Below are positions 42,587-51,937 of a stretch of DNA of 52,298 nucleotides, in pieces. Every line of letters begins with the position of its first letter. Positions within the stretch are counted from its first letter, which is position 1. The notes under the pieces are model-generated. The model was not told the DNA's origin. It did no database searches and saw only the letters and a program-made list of their open reading frames with translations. Made by a program: the position numbers and the translations under genes. Source of the DNA: JAYVJH01 sp043777595 (lineage in GTDB: Bacteria > Bacteroidota > Bacteroidia > Cytophagales > Spirosomataceae); contig JAYWHT010000043.1 of NCBI GenBank assembly GCA_043777595.1, forward strand, positions 1 to 52,298, written 5' to 3'.

Positions 42587-44392
42587 ATGTTTTTTTCAAA
42601 ACGCAACCTACAATTTAATTTATACCAACTACTAAACGTAGAGCAACTAAGCCAATATACTTATTTTCAAGACCACGACCGTGAGTCGTTTGATATGGTG
42701 ATAGATGCCGCAGAGCAAATTGCTGATAAGATGTTGCTGCCGCTACTGACAGAAATGGACAGAAAAGAGCCACAACTTGTCGATGGAAAAATAAGAGTAC
42801 ACGAAGGTATGAGAGCTATCGTCAAGCGGTTTGGCGATGATGGCTGGATAAACGCCCCATTTAGCTACCAAGAAGGCGGCCAGCAGTTGCCCTCGGTGGT
42901 TCACAATGCAGCGGCTTTTGTTTTTCAGGCGGCCAACTATTCGGCAAGTGTGTTTCCGTTTTTGACTACTGGGGCAGCTAATCTGATTCGTAGTTTTGGG
43001 TCAAAATCACTCATAGACACTTACACGCCCCTCATGTACAGCGGCCTCTGGCAAGGTACAATGGCACTCACCGAACCCGATGCTGGTAGCTCACTGTCAG
43101 ACATCAGCACCTCAGCCGAAGCCACTGACAAAGAGGGTGTTTATAAAATAAAAGGCCAAAAAATATATATTTCTTGCGGCGACCACGACGCATGTGAAAA
43201 CGTAGTTCACCTGATGTTAGCCAAAATAAAAAGTGGCCCAGCAGGCGCAAAAGGTATTTCATTGTTTGTAGTACCTCAAAAGAGAATGAACCCAACAACC
43301 CAACAACTCGACAACTCATTAACTGGCAACGACGTGCTGACGGCTGGGGTTTATCATAAAATGGGCTACAAAGGCGCACCGATTGCCCACTTGATGGTAG
43401 GCTCAAACGACGATTGTTATGGTTATTTGGTTGGCGAGCCACACAAAGGGCTGAGTTACATGTTTCAGATGATGAACGAAGCCCGAATAGGTGTAGGCAT
43501 GAACGCCGCCGCCATCGGTACGGCTGCCTACTATGCTTCGCTGCAATATGCCAAAGAACGCCCACAAGGCCGCCCCATTGCCGACAAAGACCCCTCAAAA
43601 CCACAGGCGTTTATCGTTCGCCATGCCGACGTTAAGCGTATGTTGTTGTTTCAGAAATCAGTCGTTGAGGGTTCGTTGTCGTTGTTGTTGTATTGCGGGC
43701 TGCTGTCAGACTTGGTTCATGTATCGGAAGGCCAAACCAAAGAGCGGTATGAACTCTTACTCGATTTGCTGACACCTATCGCCAAAACCTATCCGTCTGA
43801 AATGTGCTGCCAAACCACAAGTGCCGCCGTTCAAATATTGGGAGGGGCTGGCTACACAACCGATTTTCCAGTTGAACAGTTTTACCGTGAAGCCCGTATC
43901 CACCCCATTCACGAAGGCACAACGGGTATTCATGGTATGGATTTGTTGGGTCGAAAAATTACAATCAAACAAGGCCGAAGCGTACAAATATTGATGGAAG
44001 AAATAACGGCAACTTTGACCGCAGCCAAAGCACATAAAAGTTTACAGAATCATTGCCTACAATTAGAAAAAGCATTGGCCAAAGTCCAACAAGTAACCGC
44101 ACATTTATTGAGCCTTGCACCACAAAACGCAGAAATATACTTAGCCGATGCCACTCTCTACTTGGAAATGTTTGGCCTTGTAGTGTTGTCGTGGCAATGG
44201 CTCAGACAGGCAGCAGTAGCGCAAGAGGCTTTGAATGGTAATGTATCAGAAAGCGATAGCAATTTTTATAACAGCAAATTGGCCTGTACCCGCTATTTCT
44301 TTGAATACGAGCTGATTAAGGTCGAGTCGCTGTCTCGCAGACTATTGAGCAACGACCACATCACAGTCGAAATGCAGGAAGCGTGGTTTTAG
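42587..44392 (+). CDS. acyl-CoA dehydrogenase, DmdC/FadE-like
   Basis: A 601-residue FAD enzyme that introduces a double bond into acyl-CoA. It is of the long form with an extra C-terminal domain, as in DmdC-type enzymes. An N-terminal helical part precedes the flavin and substrate motifs: GTMALTEPDAGSSLSDIST, then KIKGQKIYISCGDHD. The catalytic Glu lies in IHEGTTGIHGMDLLGRK, and VQILGGAGYTTDFPVEQFYR is the arginine-containing FAD motif. The short gap to the PIN module (13 nt) suggests transcriptional read-through from it. A long hairpin follows the gene. Exact chain length or substrate cannot be read. Confidence 0.88.
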   Translation: MFFSKRNLQFNLYQLLNVEQLSQYTYFQDHDRESFDMVIDAAEQIADKMLLPLLTEMDRKEPQLVDGKIRVHEGMRAIVKRFGDDGWINAPFSYQEGGQQLPSVVHNAAAFVFQAANYSASVFPFLTTGAANLIRSFGSKSLIDTYTPLMYSGLWQGTMALTEPDAGSSLSDISTSAEATDKEGVYKIKGQKIYISCGDHDACENVVHLMLAKIKSGPAGAKGISLFVVPQKRMNPTTQQLDNSLTGNDVLTAGVYHKMGYKGAPIAHLMVGSNDDCYGYLVGEPHKGLSYMFQMMNEARIGVGMNAAAIGTAAYYASLQYAKERPQGRPIADKDPSKPQAFIVRHADVKRMLLFQKSVVEGSLSLLLYCGLLSDLVHVSEGQTKERYELLLDLLTPIAKTYPSEMCCQTTSAAVQILGGAGYTTDFPVEQFYREARIHPIHEGTTGIHGMDLLGRKITIKQGRSVQILMEEITATLTAAKAHKSLQNHCLQLEKALAKVQQVTAHLLSLAPQNAEIYLADATLYLEMFGLVVLSWQWLRQAAVAQEALNGNVSESDSNFYNSKLACTRYFFEYELIKVESLSRRLLSNDHITVEMQEAWF

Positions 44393-44450
44393 GGCTGGTT
44401 GTTATTTTTGATCATATGGTTGTGGTCATTGGATTGAAAAAATGATTACC

Positions 44451-44505
44451 ATCGAACGACCAACGCCCCAATATGAGGTACATATTGAGGCGTTGGTCGT
44501 TCGAT
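44451..44505. terminator. 25-bp inverted repeat between convergent genes
   Basis: Arms 44451-44475 and 44481-44505 match with one mismatch over 25 bp around a 5-nt loop. It lies between the acyl-CoA dehydrogenase and gltD stops. Read on the minus strand it is followed by a T6 run about 10 nt away, so it may terminate in both directions; the stem is much longer than usual. Confidence 0.6.
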
Positions 44506-44520
44506 AAATTGTTTGTTTTG

Positions 44521-46020
44521 TTAGGCAAATGCCTCGTTCAACATTCCTATTTCTTTGGCTTCGAGTAGCGACTCACCCATGAGGTATTCATCAACTTTGC
44601 GAGCAGCCTCACGGCCTTCTGAAATAGCCCAAACGACCAGCGATTGCCCACGGCGGCAGTCGCCAGCAGCAAATACCTTGGGGTTGGTTGTCGATTGATA
44701 ATTAACAGCCTTTATGTTGCCTCGGTCGTCGTATTCTACACCCAGCAAGTCCAACAGTCCTTCATGTTTTGGGTGCAGAAATCCAGCCGCCAATAGTGCC
44801 AGTTCGCAGGGTATTTCACGCTCCGAGCCAGCTACTTCACGCATCGCCAGGCGGCCCGTATCAGCATCTTTTTGCCAGTCCAAGTCCACAACTTGCAGAG
44901 CTTTGAGATTTCCATTTTCGTCACCAACAAACTTTTTGGTATTGATAGACCACCTGCGCTCGCAGCCTTCCTCGTGTGAGGTACTGGTGCGGAGCATCAT
45001 CGGCCAGTTCGGCCACGGTGTGCTACTGTCTCGCTCTTTGGGCGGCATAGCCAGCAATTCGATTTGTGTTACAGAAGCCGCACCATGACGGTTTGATGTA
45101 CCTACACAGTCTGAGCCAGTATCGCCACCACCAATCACGACTACGTTTTTGTTTGTCGCAAAAATATCGCCATTGTAACTAACTCCACGGTGGTCTATTT
45201 GTACGTCAATGCCCGACACCCGTTTGTTTTGTTGGCTCAAAAACTCCATGGCATAATGAACGCCTTTGAGTTCTCTGCCTTCGATAGGTACATTGCGTGG
45301 CACTGTCGAGCCTGTACTCAACACAACGGCATCGTACTCGCTCAACAAAAACTCGGTCGTGATGTCCACACCTACATTTACGTTAGTTCTAAACTTCACG
45401 CCTTCGGCTTCCATGAGTTCTACACGGCGTTGAACTACTGTTTTTTCTAATTTAAAATCTGGTATTCCATAGCGCAACAAGCCCCCAATCTGGTCGGCAC
45501 GCTCAAAGACCGTTACAGTATGGCCAGCATAATTGAGCTGTGCGGCAGTGGCCAAACCCGCTGGGCCAGAGCCAACGACTGCCACACGTTTGTCAGTCCG
45601 TTTGGCAGGAATACGTGGTTTGACATACCCTTTGGCATAAGCGGTTTCGATGATTGATTTTTCGATAAATTCAATCGCAACAGGCGGCTTGTTGATACCC
45701 AACACACACGATGACTCGCAAGGCGCAGGGCAGATTCGACCTGTAAATTCAGGAAAATTATTGGTGCTGCTCAGTATCTGATAAGCATATTCCCAGTTTT
45801 GTTCATAGACTGCATCGTTGAACTCAGGAATAATATTGCCCAGCGGGCAACCACTATGACAAAACGGAATACCGCAGTCCATACAACGAGCCGCTTGGCC
45901 TGTCGAGAGGGTTTCATCATGTGGTTGTTCTACTTCACGGTAGTCCAATCTACGTTCTGACACGCTCCGTTTTTTGGGTAGTGTTCTTTCTATTTCTAAA
46001 AATCCAGTTGGTTTTCCCAT
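44521..46020 (-). CDS. gltD: glutamate synthase, small subunit
   Basis: A 499-residue NADPH-dependent subunit that supplies electrons to GltB for making glutamate from 2-oxoglutarate and glutamine. The N-terminal cysteine clusters (CMDCGIPFCHSGCPLGNIIP, then CPAPCESSCVLG) bind iron-sulphur centres. The first nucleotide-binding motif is VAVVGSGPAGLATAAQL and the second is VVVIGGGDTGSDCVGT. FAAGDCRRGQSLVVWAI near the end is the FAD-binding motif. In most bacteria gltB and gltD are adjacent; here three accessory genes lie between them on the same strand. Confidence 0.95.
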   Translation of the reverse strand: MGKPTGFLEIERTLPKKRSVSERRLDYREVEQPHDETLSTGQAARCMDCGIPFCHSGCPLGNIIPEFNDAVYEQNWEYAYQILSSTNNFPEFTGRICPAPCESSCVLGINKPPVAIEFIEKSIIETAYAKGYVKPRIPAKRTDKRVAVVGSGPAGLATAAQLNYAGHTVTVFERADQIGGLLRYGIPDFKLEKTVVQRRVELMEAEGVKFRTNVNVGVDITTEFLLSEYDAVVLSTGSTVPRNVPIEGRELKGVHYAMEFLSQQNKRVSGIDVQIDHRGVSYNGDIFATNKNVVVIGGGDTGSDCVGTSNRHGAASVTQIELLAMPPKERDSSTPWPNWPMMLRTSTSHEEGCERRWSINTKKFVGDENGNLKALQVVDLDWQKDADTGRLAMREVAGSEREIPCELALLAAGFLHPKHEGLLDLLGVEYDDRGNIKAVNYQSTTNPKVFAAGDCRRGQSLVVWAISEGREAARKVDEYLMGESLLEAKEIGMLNEAFA

Positions 46021-46062
46021 TGTTTAGTCGGTGAATGAGTGATTTCACCAATCATTTATTTG

Positions 46063-46491
46063 TTACAGACTGTATTCTATTTCAAAAACTTCTTCCCAGG
46101 TCAAGTTTTCGATATGTTTGATAGACATATCAGTTTCGATTTGGGCTTCTTTTTTAGCTTGTTTTAATGAATTTTCCCATATTTCTTCAATATGTGCCTT
46201 ATTGAGCGATGGGCTATATTTTTGTTCCATTTCTATTTCAAAACGGGCGTTAGAAATTGTTAAAACCCAACTTCTTGATCGTTTTTGCGGTTGAATTTTC
46301 CATTTTAGAATGTGTACCATTAGCCTTATTAACTGGCTTCTTAATGCTCTTTTTTCGCCTCTGGCCATAACATCTAATAGTATTTCTAATCCTTCTTCGA
46401 CATCATGAAGGTTTCCTTCGTCAAAAGATTTTTTGATTTCGACCGCAGCATGATGCTCAGATGTAGTGGCTATGTCTTCCCAGTTTTTCAT
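46063..46491 (-). CDS. DUF29 family protein
   Basis: A 142-residue, helical protein. The pattern ALRSQLIRLMVHILKWKIQPQ followed by RSWVLTISNARFEIE is that of DUF29, a family common in cyanobacteria and some other bacteria in accessory positions, with no known activity. It ends 42 nt before gltD and begins 22 nt after hicB. Its presence with hicAB inside the gltBD pair suggests it arrived with them (inference). Confidence 0.75.
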   Translation of the reverse strand: MKNWEDIATTSEHHAAVEIKKSFDEGNLHDVEEGLEILLDVMARGEKRALRSQLIRLMVHILKWKIQPQKRSRSWVLTISNARFEIEMEQKYSPSLNKAHIEEIWENSLKQAKKEAQIETDMSIKHIENLTWEEVFEIEYSL

Positions 46492-46513
46492 GGTGATTTA
46501 ATATTACGATGTG

Positions 46514-46726
46514 TTAAACGAGCATTAACTCTGCGTATTTTTTCTGTCGGATTGGTACTGTAATACCGTCGCTTTTGAGTTCGTCCAAATATATTTCTAT
46601 GGCATCGTGTATGTTTATCCTACACTCTTCCATTGTTTCACCAAAAGACGTACATCCCTCTAAATCAGGTACATACGCAAAGTATCCACCATCTGTGCTT
46701 TCTTCAAAAATAACTAAATATTGCAT
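46514..46726 (-). CDS. hicB: HicB-family antitoxin
   Basis: A 70-residue protein with the HicB partial RNase-H fold: YLVIFEESTDGGYFAYVPDL, EGCTSFGETMEECRINIHDA, then IEIYLDELKSDGITVP. It lacks a long C-terminal DNA-binding domain, so this is the short form. It is encoded 18 nt after hicA, the usual toxin-first order. It neutralises HicA by binding it. Confidence 0.9.
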   Translation of the reverse strand: MQYLVIFEESTDGGYFAYVPDLEGCTSFGETMEECRINIHDAIEIYLDELKSDGITVPIRQKKYAELMLV

Positions 46727-46744
46727 CTTTATTTTGTTTTGTGG

Positions 46745-46933
46745 TTATTTCAATCCAGCTTGTTTCAAAATAGAATTTTCAGTTCCATCTGGCATATCTT
46801 TATTTAGTCCATGATGACTCATAACTACAATACCAGTTTTTAGCTTGTGCCGATAAACGGCGTGGCTTCCACGTTGTCTAACAAAAAACCAACCATCGGC
46901 CTCTATCAATTTAATGAGTTCTTTAGCTTTCAT
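46745..46933 (-). CDS. hicA: HicA-family toxin
   Basis: A 62-residue dsRBD-like mRNA interferase. The pattern AKELIKLIEADGWFFVRQRG, then SHAVYRH with the catalytic His, and a basic-to-Gly end (ILKQAGLK) is characteristic. Length is normal. It starts 30 nt after the gltB stop on the same strand, so it may be transcribed from the gltB promoter as well. Confidence 0.9.
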   Translation of the reverse strand: MKAKELIKLIEADGWFFVRQRGSHAVYRHKLKTGIVVMSHHGLNKDMPDGTENSILKQAGLK

Positions 46934-46963
46934 AATTTCAATAAAACAAAGTTAGCAAATCAA

Positions 46964-49900
46964 TTACTGATTCACAACGTCCATCGTAATATCTTGATAG
47001 ACAATGTTTTTATTGGCAATTTGCTCTGTTAGGCTGATATTACGGCTTTCGAGTGCTTTTTTAAAATCGTTTGGTAGTACTCGTACAAACTGGGCGGCAT
47101 ATTTTGGCCATTCTTGCATCATCTGAAAGGCCACGTTGCTGGTTGTGTTTTCAAAATGTTTTTCGATAAATTCAAACACAATCTGCTGGTCTTCATCGTT
47201 AAGTGCTGCGAGTGTTACCATTTCTTTATTGACTTTGGCGGCAAAATCTTGGTTTTTATCCCAAACATAAGCCACCCCACCCGACATTCCTGCGGCAAAG
47301 TTACGGCCAGTTTCGCCCAAAATTACTACTACTCCGCCAGTCATATATTCGAGTCCATGGTCGCCAATTCCTTCTACAACTACTTTTGCACCTGAATTTC
47401 TGACACAAAAACGCTCACCAGCCGTACCACGAATATACGATTCGCCCGATGTGGCTCCATAAAAAGCCACATTACCGACAATGATATTTTCTTCAGGTTT
47501 GAATGTGGCCCTACTGTCAGGATAAACTACCAAGTCTGCGCCACAAAGCCCTTTTCCAAAATAGTCGTTGGCATCACCTTCGAGTTCGAGCCTTATGCCA
47601 GCAGTGTTGAATGCTCCAAAACTCTGGCCAGCCGTTCCTTTAAATTTAAAATGAATAGTCCCCTTCGGCAGCCCCGGCCCGCCATACAGTTTAGATATTT
47701 CGTTTGAGAGCATATTGCCCACTGAACGGTCTAAGTTATTGATTGGATATTCGGCATATACCTCTTCGGCACTTTCGAGGGCTGGTTGTGCTTTTTTGAT
47801 AAGTTCCCAGTCCAAGATGGCATCAATGCCGTGGTCTTGGTCTTCTTGTTTGAACTGCGCCACGTCCAAGCCCGTTGGTTCTTTGTAGAGCATCGGTGCA
47901 AAGTCAAGTCCTTTGTATTTCCAATGTTTAATGTCCTCACGCATTTCTAAATATTGCGACTGGCCTACCATTTCGTTTATGGTTCTAAAACCCAACTGCG
48001 CCATAATTTCACGCATTTCTTCGGCCATAAAAGTTATCATATTTACCACGTGCTCGGGTTTGCCTGTAAACAGCGCTCGTAGTTCTTTGTTTTGAGTAGC
48101 CACGCCCACGGGGCAAGTATTGAGGTGGCATTTTCGCATCATGATACACCCCACCGAAACCAATGCAGCCGTGGCTACACCAAATTCTTCCGCACCGAGC
48201 AGAGCCGCCACAACCAAATCTTTGCCTGTCCGCATCTGGCCATCGGCTTGTACAGTTACACGGCCTCTAAGTTTGTTTTTTACTAATGTTTGGTGGGTTT
48301 CGGCCAAGCCCAGTTCCCACGGCAAGCCTGCGTGGCGTACCGAACTAAGGGGCGATGCGCCCGTTCCGCCATCGTGGCCTGCTATCAAAATATGGTCGGC
48401 GTGGGCTTTGGCTACGCCTGCGGCTATTGTTCCTACACCTGCTTCCGACACTAATTTTACACTGATTCTGGCCGCCCGATTGGCATTTTTAAGGTCAAAT
48501 ATCAACTGCGCCAAGTCTTCGATTGAATATATGTCGTGGTGTGGTGGTGGCGAAATAAGCCCTACACCAGGTGTTGAGTGACGTGTGCGGCCTATCCAAT
48601 CATCGACTTTGTGGCCTGGCAACTGCCCACCTTCGCCGGGCTTTGCACCTTGCGCCATTTTTATTTGAAGTTCTGCGGCATTGGTCAAATAGTGGCTTGT
48701 TACACCAAAACGGCCTGATGCTACCTGCTTAATGGCCGAGTTCATCCAGTCGCCGTTGGGCAATCTATCAAAACGCTGCTCATCTTCGCCACCTTCGCCA
48801 GAGTTGGACTTACCGCCTATGCGGTTCATGGCTATGGCCAGCGTTTTGTGTGCTTCCCACGATATTGACCCAAACGACATAGCACCCGTAGCAAAACGTT
48901 TGAAGATAGCCTCGACAGGCTCGACCTCGTTCAAGGGTACAGAGTTTCCTTTTTTGAACTTCAATAGACCCCTTAGCGTAAGGGCTTTGGTGGTTTGGTC
49001 GTCTATTAGTTTCGAGAATCGTTTAAAAGTCTGGTAGCCTTTTTCGGTGTCAGTATCTCTGGTCGATTGTTGTAATAAATGTATCGTTTGTGGATTGAAG
49101 ATATGCACTTCGCCACGTTGCTTCCACTGATAAAAACCGCCTACTTCTAAGCGAGCATTTGGTAGTGGTGTTTCGGGGTACGCTACTCGGTGCCGAATCA
49201 GTACTTCTTTGGCGATTTCATTTAGACCCATGCCACCAATTCGTGATATTGTGCCTGTAAAATATTTATCGACTACGTCTTTATTTATTCCCAAACATTC
49301 AAAAATCTGTGCGCCTTGGTACGACTGCAAAGTAGATATTCCCATTTTCGAGAATATCTTTAACAGTTCTTTATTGACGGCCTTGATATAATTGGCCCCC
49401 AAACCCCCGATGGGGGCTTTCTTATTGGCTCCCCCATCGGGGGCGGGGGGGGCTATCATACCCTTGCGACTCATATAATCTATCGTTTCAAAGGCCATAT
49501 ACGGACAAACACCCGCTGCGCCATAGCCAATGAGTGTGGCCAAATGATGCGTTTCAAAGACATCACCTGCTTCGACCAAAATACCCACTTTACCACGCAA
49601 ACCTTTACGAATTAGGTGGTGATGAATGGTTGATGTGGCCAATAACGACGGTATCGGTGCATGGTCAGTGTCGATGGCTCTGTCTGAGAGAATAATAATC
49701 TCGAATCCGTCTTCGATGGCATCTTCGGCATAGCGACAAATGCGCTCTAAGGCACGTTTGAGGCCATCGCCTTTTTGGTCTGCTCTGAAATAAGTGTTAA
49801 TTGTTTTGGCCTGAAAATGCTCTTTATCCACCCAGCGTAGTTTGTCAAACTCTTCGATGGTCAGCACGGGCTGGTCGAGTTCTATTTGGCGGCAATGTTT

Positions 49901-51604
49901 GGGCGACTCAGTCAAAATATTTTCGCCGGCACCTACAAACGAAATCAGCGACATAATAGATCGCTCTCTGATGGAGTCTATTGGTGGGTTGGTTACTTGT
50001 GCAAAAAGTTGTTTGAAATAATTGGCCAAATGTTGGCTTTGGTCAGACAGCACCGCCAGCGGCACATCTGTTCCCATCGAGCCTACGGCCTCTACTCCGC
50101 TCTCGGCCATTGGCCCCAATACCATTCTGAGATCTTCGGACGTAAAGCCAAACGAGATTTGACGTTTCAATAAATTTTCGTCTGAATAATGTGTAAACGG
50201 GCGAGGCGAAGATGGCAACTCAGAAATTTTGATTTTATGCTCATCGAGCCACTTCTGATACGGCTGGCGAGCGCAAATTTCGGCTTTGAGTTCTTCGTCT
50301 GGTACAATTCGGCCTTTTTCCATATCCACCACAAACATACGCCCAGGCTGCAAACGCCCTTTGGATACTACTTTGGCCGGGTCAATATCAAGTACGCCTG
50401 CTTCTGAGGCCATGATAACGGTATCGTCGTCGAGTACCCAAAACCTTGAAGGTCTGAGGCCATTGCGGTCGAGGGTTGCACCGATTATTTTGCCATCTGT
50501 AAATGAAATCGATGCAGGGCCGTCCCAAGGTTCTTGAAACGACGCATGAAACTCATAAAATGCCTTACGGTCAGGGTCCATGGCCTCGTTGCCATCCCAT
50601 GCTTCGGGTACGAGCATCATCATGACGTGTGGCAACGACCGCCCCGACAAATACAGCAACTCAATGGCGTTGTCTAAGTGGGCAGTGTCTGAATTGGTTG
50701 AGCCGCAAATTGGCAAAATCATATCAAGTTCTTCTTCTGAAAAATTTTCAGACCACATTGATTTTTCGGCAGCCCTTATCCAGTTTACATTACCTTTGAC
50801 AGTGTTGATTTCGCCATTGTGGGCAATGTACCTAAACGGCTGTGCCAACTTCCAAGACGGAAAAGTATTGGTCGAAAAGCGAGAGTGGATAATGGCAAAC
50901 GCCGATACAACCGACTGATTGTGAAGGTCAGGGAAATAGTATTTTAATTGGCCAGTTGTTAATTGACCTTTGTAAGAAATGGTTTGGCAAGACAGGGACG
51001 AAAAATAAAAGTTGTTCTTTGCGCCCTGTACGGTATTTCTGATAAGGCGAGTGGCATATTGCCGCAGCACATAGAGTTTACGTTCAAAGCCTAATTCGTC
51101 GGCTACATCATCTGGCCGTTTGATAAATACTTGCAAAATATGCGGCTCAACCGAGCCAGAGCCTTCGCCGAGCGTATCGTTTTGGGTTGGTACTTCTCTG
51201 TAACCCAGCAGAGTCATATCCAATTGTTCAATTTTGCGGTTTAAGATTTCTTTACAGTTTTGGCGAACGGTGGCATCTTCTGGAAAAAACACCATACCCA
51301 CGCCATACTCGCCAGAGAGTGGCAAGATGATATTTTTTTTTGGTGAATTGTCTAATAAAATTTTCTTTTTGAGTCCTTCTTCAACAAAAAACTCGTGTGG
51401 AATTTGCATCAAAATACCTGCACCGTCGCCTGTGTTCGGGTCGCAGCCGCAAGCCCCACGGTGGTCCATACGTTCGAGCATGATGATGGCATCGGCAACG
51501 ATTTGATGAGACTTATGGCCTTTCATATTGGCACGGAAACCTATGCCACAGGCATCATGTTCAAACTCTGGGCGATATAGCCCCTGCTGGTCAAATTCTA
51601 ACAT
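46964..51604 (-). CDS. gltB: glutamate synthase, large subunit
   Basis: A 1546-residue enzyme. The glutaminase Cys19 in HDACGIGFRAN becomes the N-terminus after propeptide removal. The central and FMN-binding domains follow (GGKSNSGEGGEDEQRF, AGVAKAHADHILIAGHDGGT). The 3Fe-4S cluster motif is CIMMRKCHLNTCPVGVATQ, and the C-terminal beta-helix ends the protein (GIRLELEGDANDYFGKGL). Length agrees with bacterial GltB. Oddity: residues about 718-737 (APPAPDGGANKKAPIGGLGA) are encoded by a GC-rich palindromic element (49395-49454), inserted in frame ahead of NYIKAVNKELLKIFSKMGIS. A run of eight C on the coding strand there is a slippage risk. Confidence 0.95.
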   Translation of the reverse strand: MLEFDQQGLYRPEFEHDACGIGFRANMKGHKSHQIVADAIIMLERMDHRGACGCDPNTGDGAGILMQIPHEFFVEEGLKKKILLDNSPKKNIILPLSGEYGVGMVFFPEDATVRQNCKEILNRKIEQLDMTLLGYREVPTQNDTLGEGSGSVEPHILQVFIKRPDDVADELGFERKLYVLRQYATRLIRNTVQGAKNNFYFSSLSCQTISYKGQLTTGQLKYYFPDLHNQSVVSAFAIIHSRFSTNTFPSWKLAQPFRYIAHNGEINTVKGNVNWIRAAEKSMWSENFSEEELDMILPICGSTNSDTAHLDNAIELLYLSGRSLPHVMMMLVPEAWDGNEAMDPDRKAFYEFHASFQEPWDGPASISFTDGKIIGATLDRNGLRPSRFWVLDDDTVIMASEAGVLDIDPAKVVSKGRLQPGRMFVVDMEKGRIVPDEELKAEICARQPYQKWLDEHKIKISELPSSPRPFTHYSDENLLKRQISFGFTSEDLRMVLGPMAESGVEAVGSMGTDVPLAVLSDQSQHLANYFKQLFAQVTNPPIDSIRERSIMSLISFVGAGENILTESPKHCRQIELDQPVLTIEEFDKLRWVDKEHFQAKTINTYFRADQKGDGLKRALERICRYAEDAIEDGFEIIILSDRAIDTDHAPIPSLLATSTIHHHLIRKGLRGKVGILVEAGDVFETHHLATLIGYGAAGVCPYMAFETIDYMSRKGMIAPPAPDGGANKKAPIGGLGANYIKAVNKELLKIFSKMGISTLQSYQGAQIFECLGINKDVVDKYFTGTISRIGGMGLNEIAKEVLIRHRVAYPETPLPNARLEVGGFYQWKQRGEVHIFNPQTIHLLQQSTRDTDTEKGYQTFKRFSKLIDDQTTKALTLRGLLKFKKGNSVPLNEVEPVEAIFKRFATGAMSFGSISWEAHKTLAIAMNRIGGKSNSGEGGEDEQRFDRLPNGDWMNSAIKQVASGRFGVTSHYLTNAAELQIKMAQGAKPGEGGQLPGHKVDDWIGRTRHSTPGVGLISPPPHHDIYSIEDLAQLIFDLKNANRAARISVKLVSEAGVGTIAAGVAKAHADHILIAGHDGGTGASPLSSVRHAGLPWELGLAETHQTLVKNKLRGRVTVQADGQMRTGKDLVVAALLGAEEFGVATAALVSVGCIMMRKCHLNTCPVGVATQNKELRALFTGKPEHVVNMITFMAEEMREIMAQLGFRTINEMVGQSQYLEMREDIKHWKYKGLDFAPMLYKEPTGLDVAQFKQEDQDHGIDAILDWELIKKAQPALESAEEVYAEYPINNLDRSVGNMLSNEISKLYGGPGLPKGTIHFKFKGTAGQSFGAFNTAGIRLELEGDANDYFGKGLCGADLVVYPDSRATFKPEENIIVGNVAFYGATSGESYIRGTAGERFCVRNSGAKVVVEGIGDHGLEYMTGGVVVILGETGRNFAAGMSGGVAYVWDKNQDFAAKVNKEMVTLAALNDEDQQIVFEFIEKHFENTTSNVAFQMMQEWPKYAAQFVRVLPNDFKKALESRNISLTEQIANKNIVYQDITMDVVNQ
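49395..49454. repeat. palindromic GC-rich repeat element inside gltB
   Basis: Perfect 13-bp inverted arms CCCCCGATGGGGG (49404-49416) and CCCCCATCGGGGG (49431-49443) around a 14-nt loop, with outer GCCCCC and GGGGGGC arms. G8 at 49445-49452 is on the plus strand. It differs sharply in composition from the surrounding gene. It resembles dispersed palindromic repeats normally found between genes in Bacteroidota. Confidence 0.8.
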
Positions 51605-51822
51605 GGTTTTGTTGTAAAAAAAGTAAGTTAGTCCAAAAATCTATTCTAAACACAAGGCAATAAGTAAACCAAACTTTCGAGTAGTTTGTTTCAGTTTATT
51701 ATTTAATAATATTGCAATATAGCAAAATTTTTATTTGGTATAATGGCACTAACACCAAATTTTATTGGCATTTTTTAAAAATTACAATTAAATCAAAGAA
51801 TGTTTCTATTTCTACCTAAAAA

Positions 51823-51861
51823 TACATCGAAGACTTCACTTAAAGCGATGTCTTCGATGTA
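51823..51861. promoter_or_regulatory. perfect hairpin TACATCGAAGAC/GTCTTCGATGTA
   Basis: A 12-bp perfect inverted repeat with a 15-nt loop, upstream of both gltB and the last gene. No T-run follows, so an operator or a small structured RNA is as likely as a terminator. Confidence 0.5.
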
Positions 51862-51885
51862 AATAATACCAAATAATAAAAAACA

Positions 51886-51916
51886 TTGCCTATATCCAAA
51901 CAAAGTTTTACCTTAG
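51886..51916 (+). promoter_or_regulatory. Bacteroidota promoter of the last gene
   Basis: TTG at 51886-51888, a 20-nt spacer and TACCTTAG at 51909-51916 (one mismatch to TAnnTTTG), 22 nt before the ATG at 51938. Confidence 0.5.
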
Positions 51917-51937
51917 TGTTTCAAAATTTACCTTACC

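Larger units (their letters stand above)
51605..51937. other. 333-nt AT-rich spacer between divergent genes
   Basis: There is no convincing gene. It holds the leader of gltB (right to left), a 12-bp perfect hairpin at 51823-51861, and a promoter pointing right at 51886-51916. No riboswitch-like structure was recognised. Confidence 0.6.
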
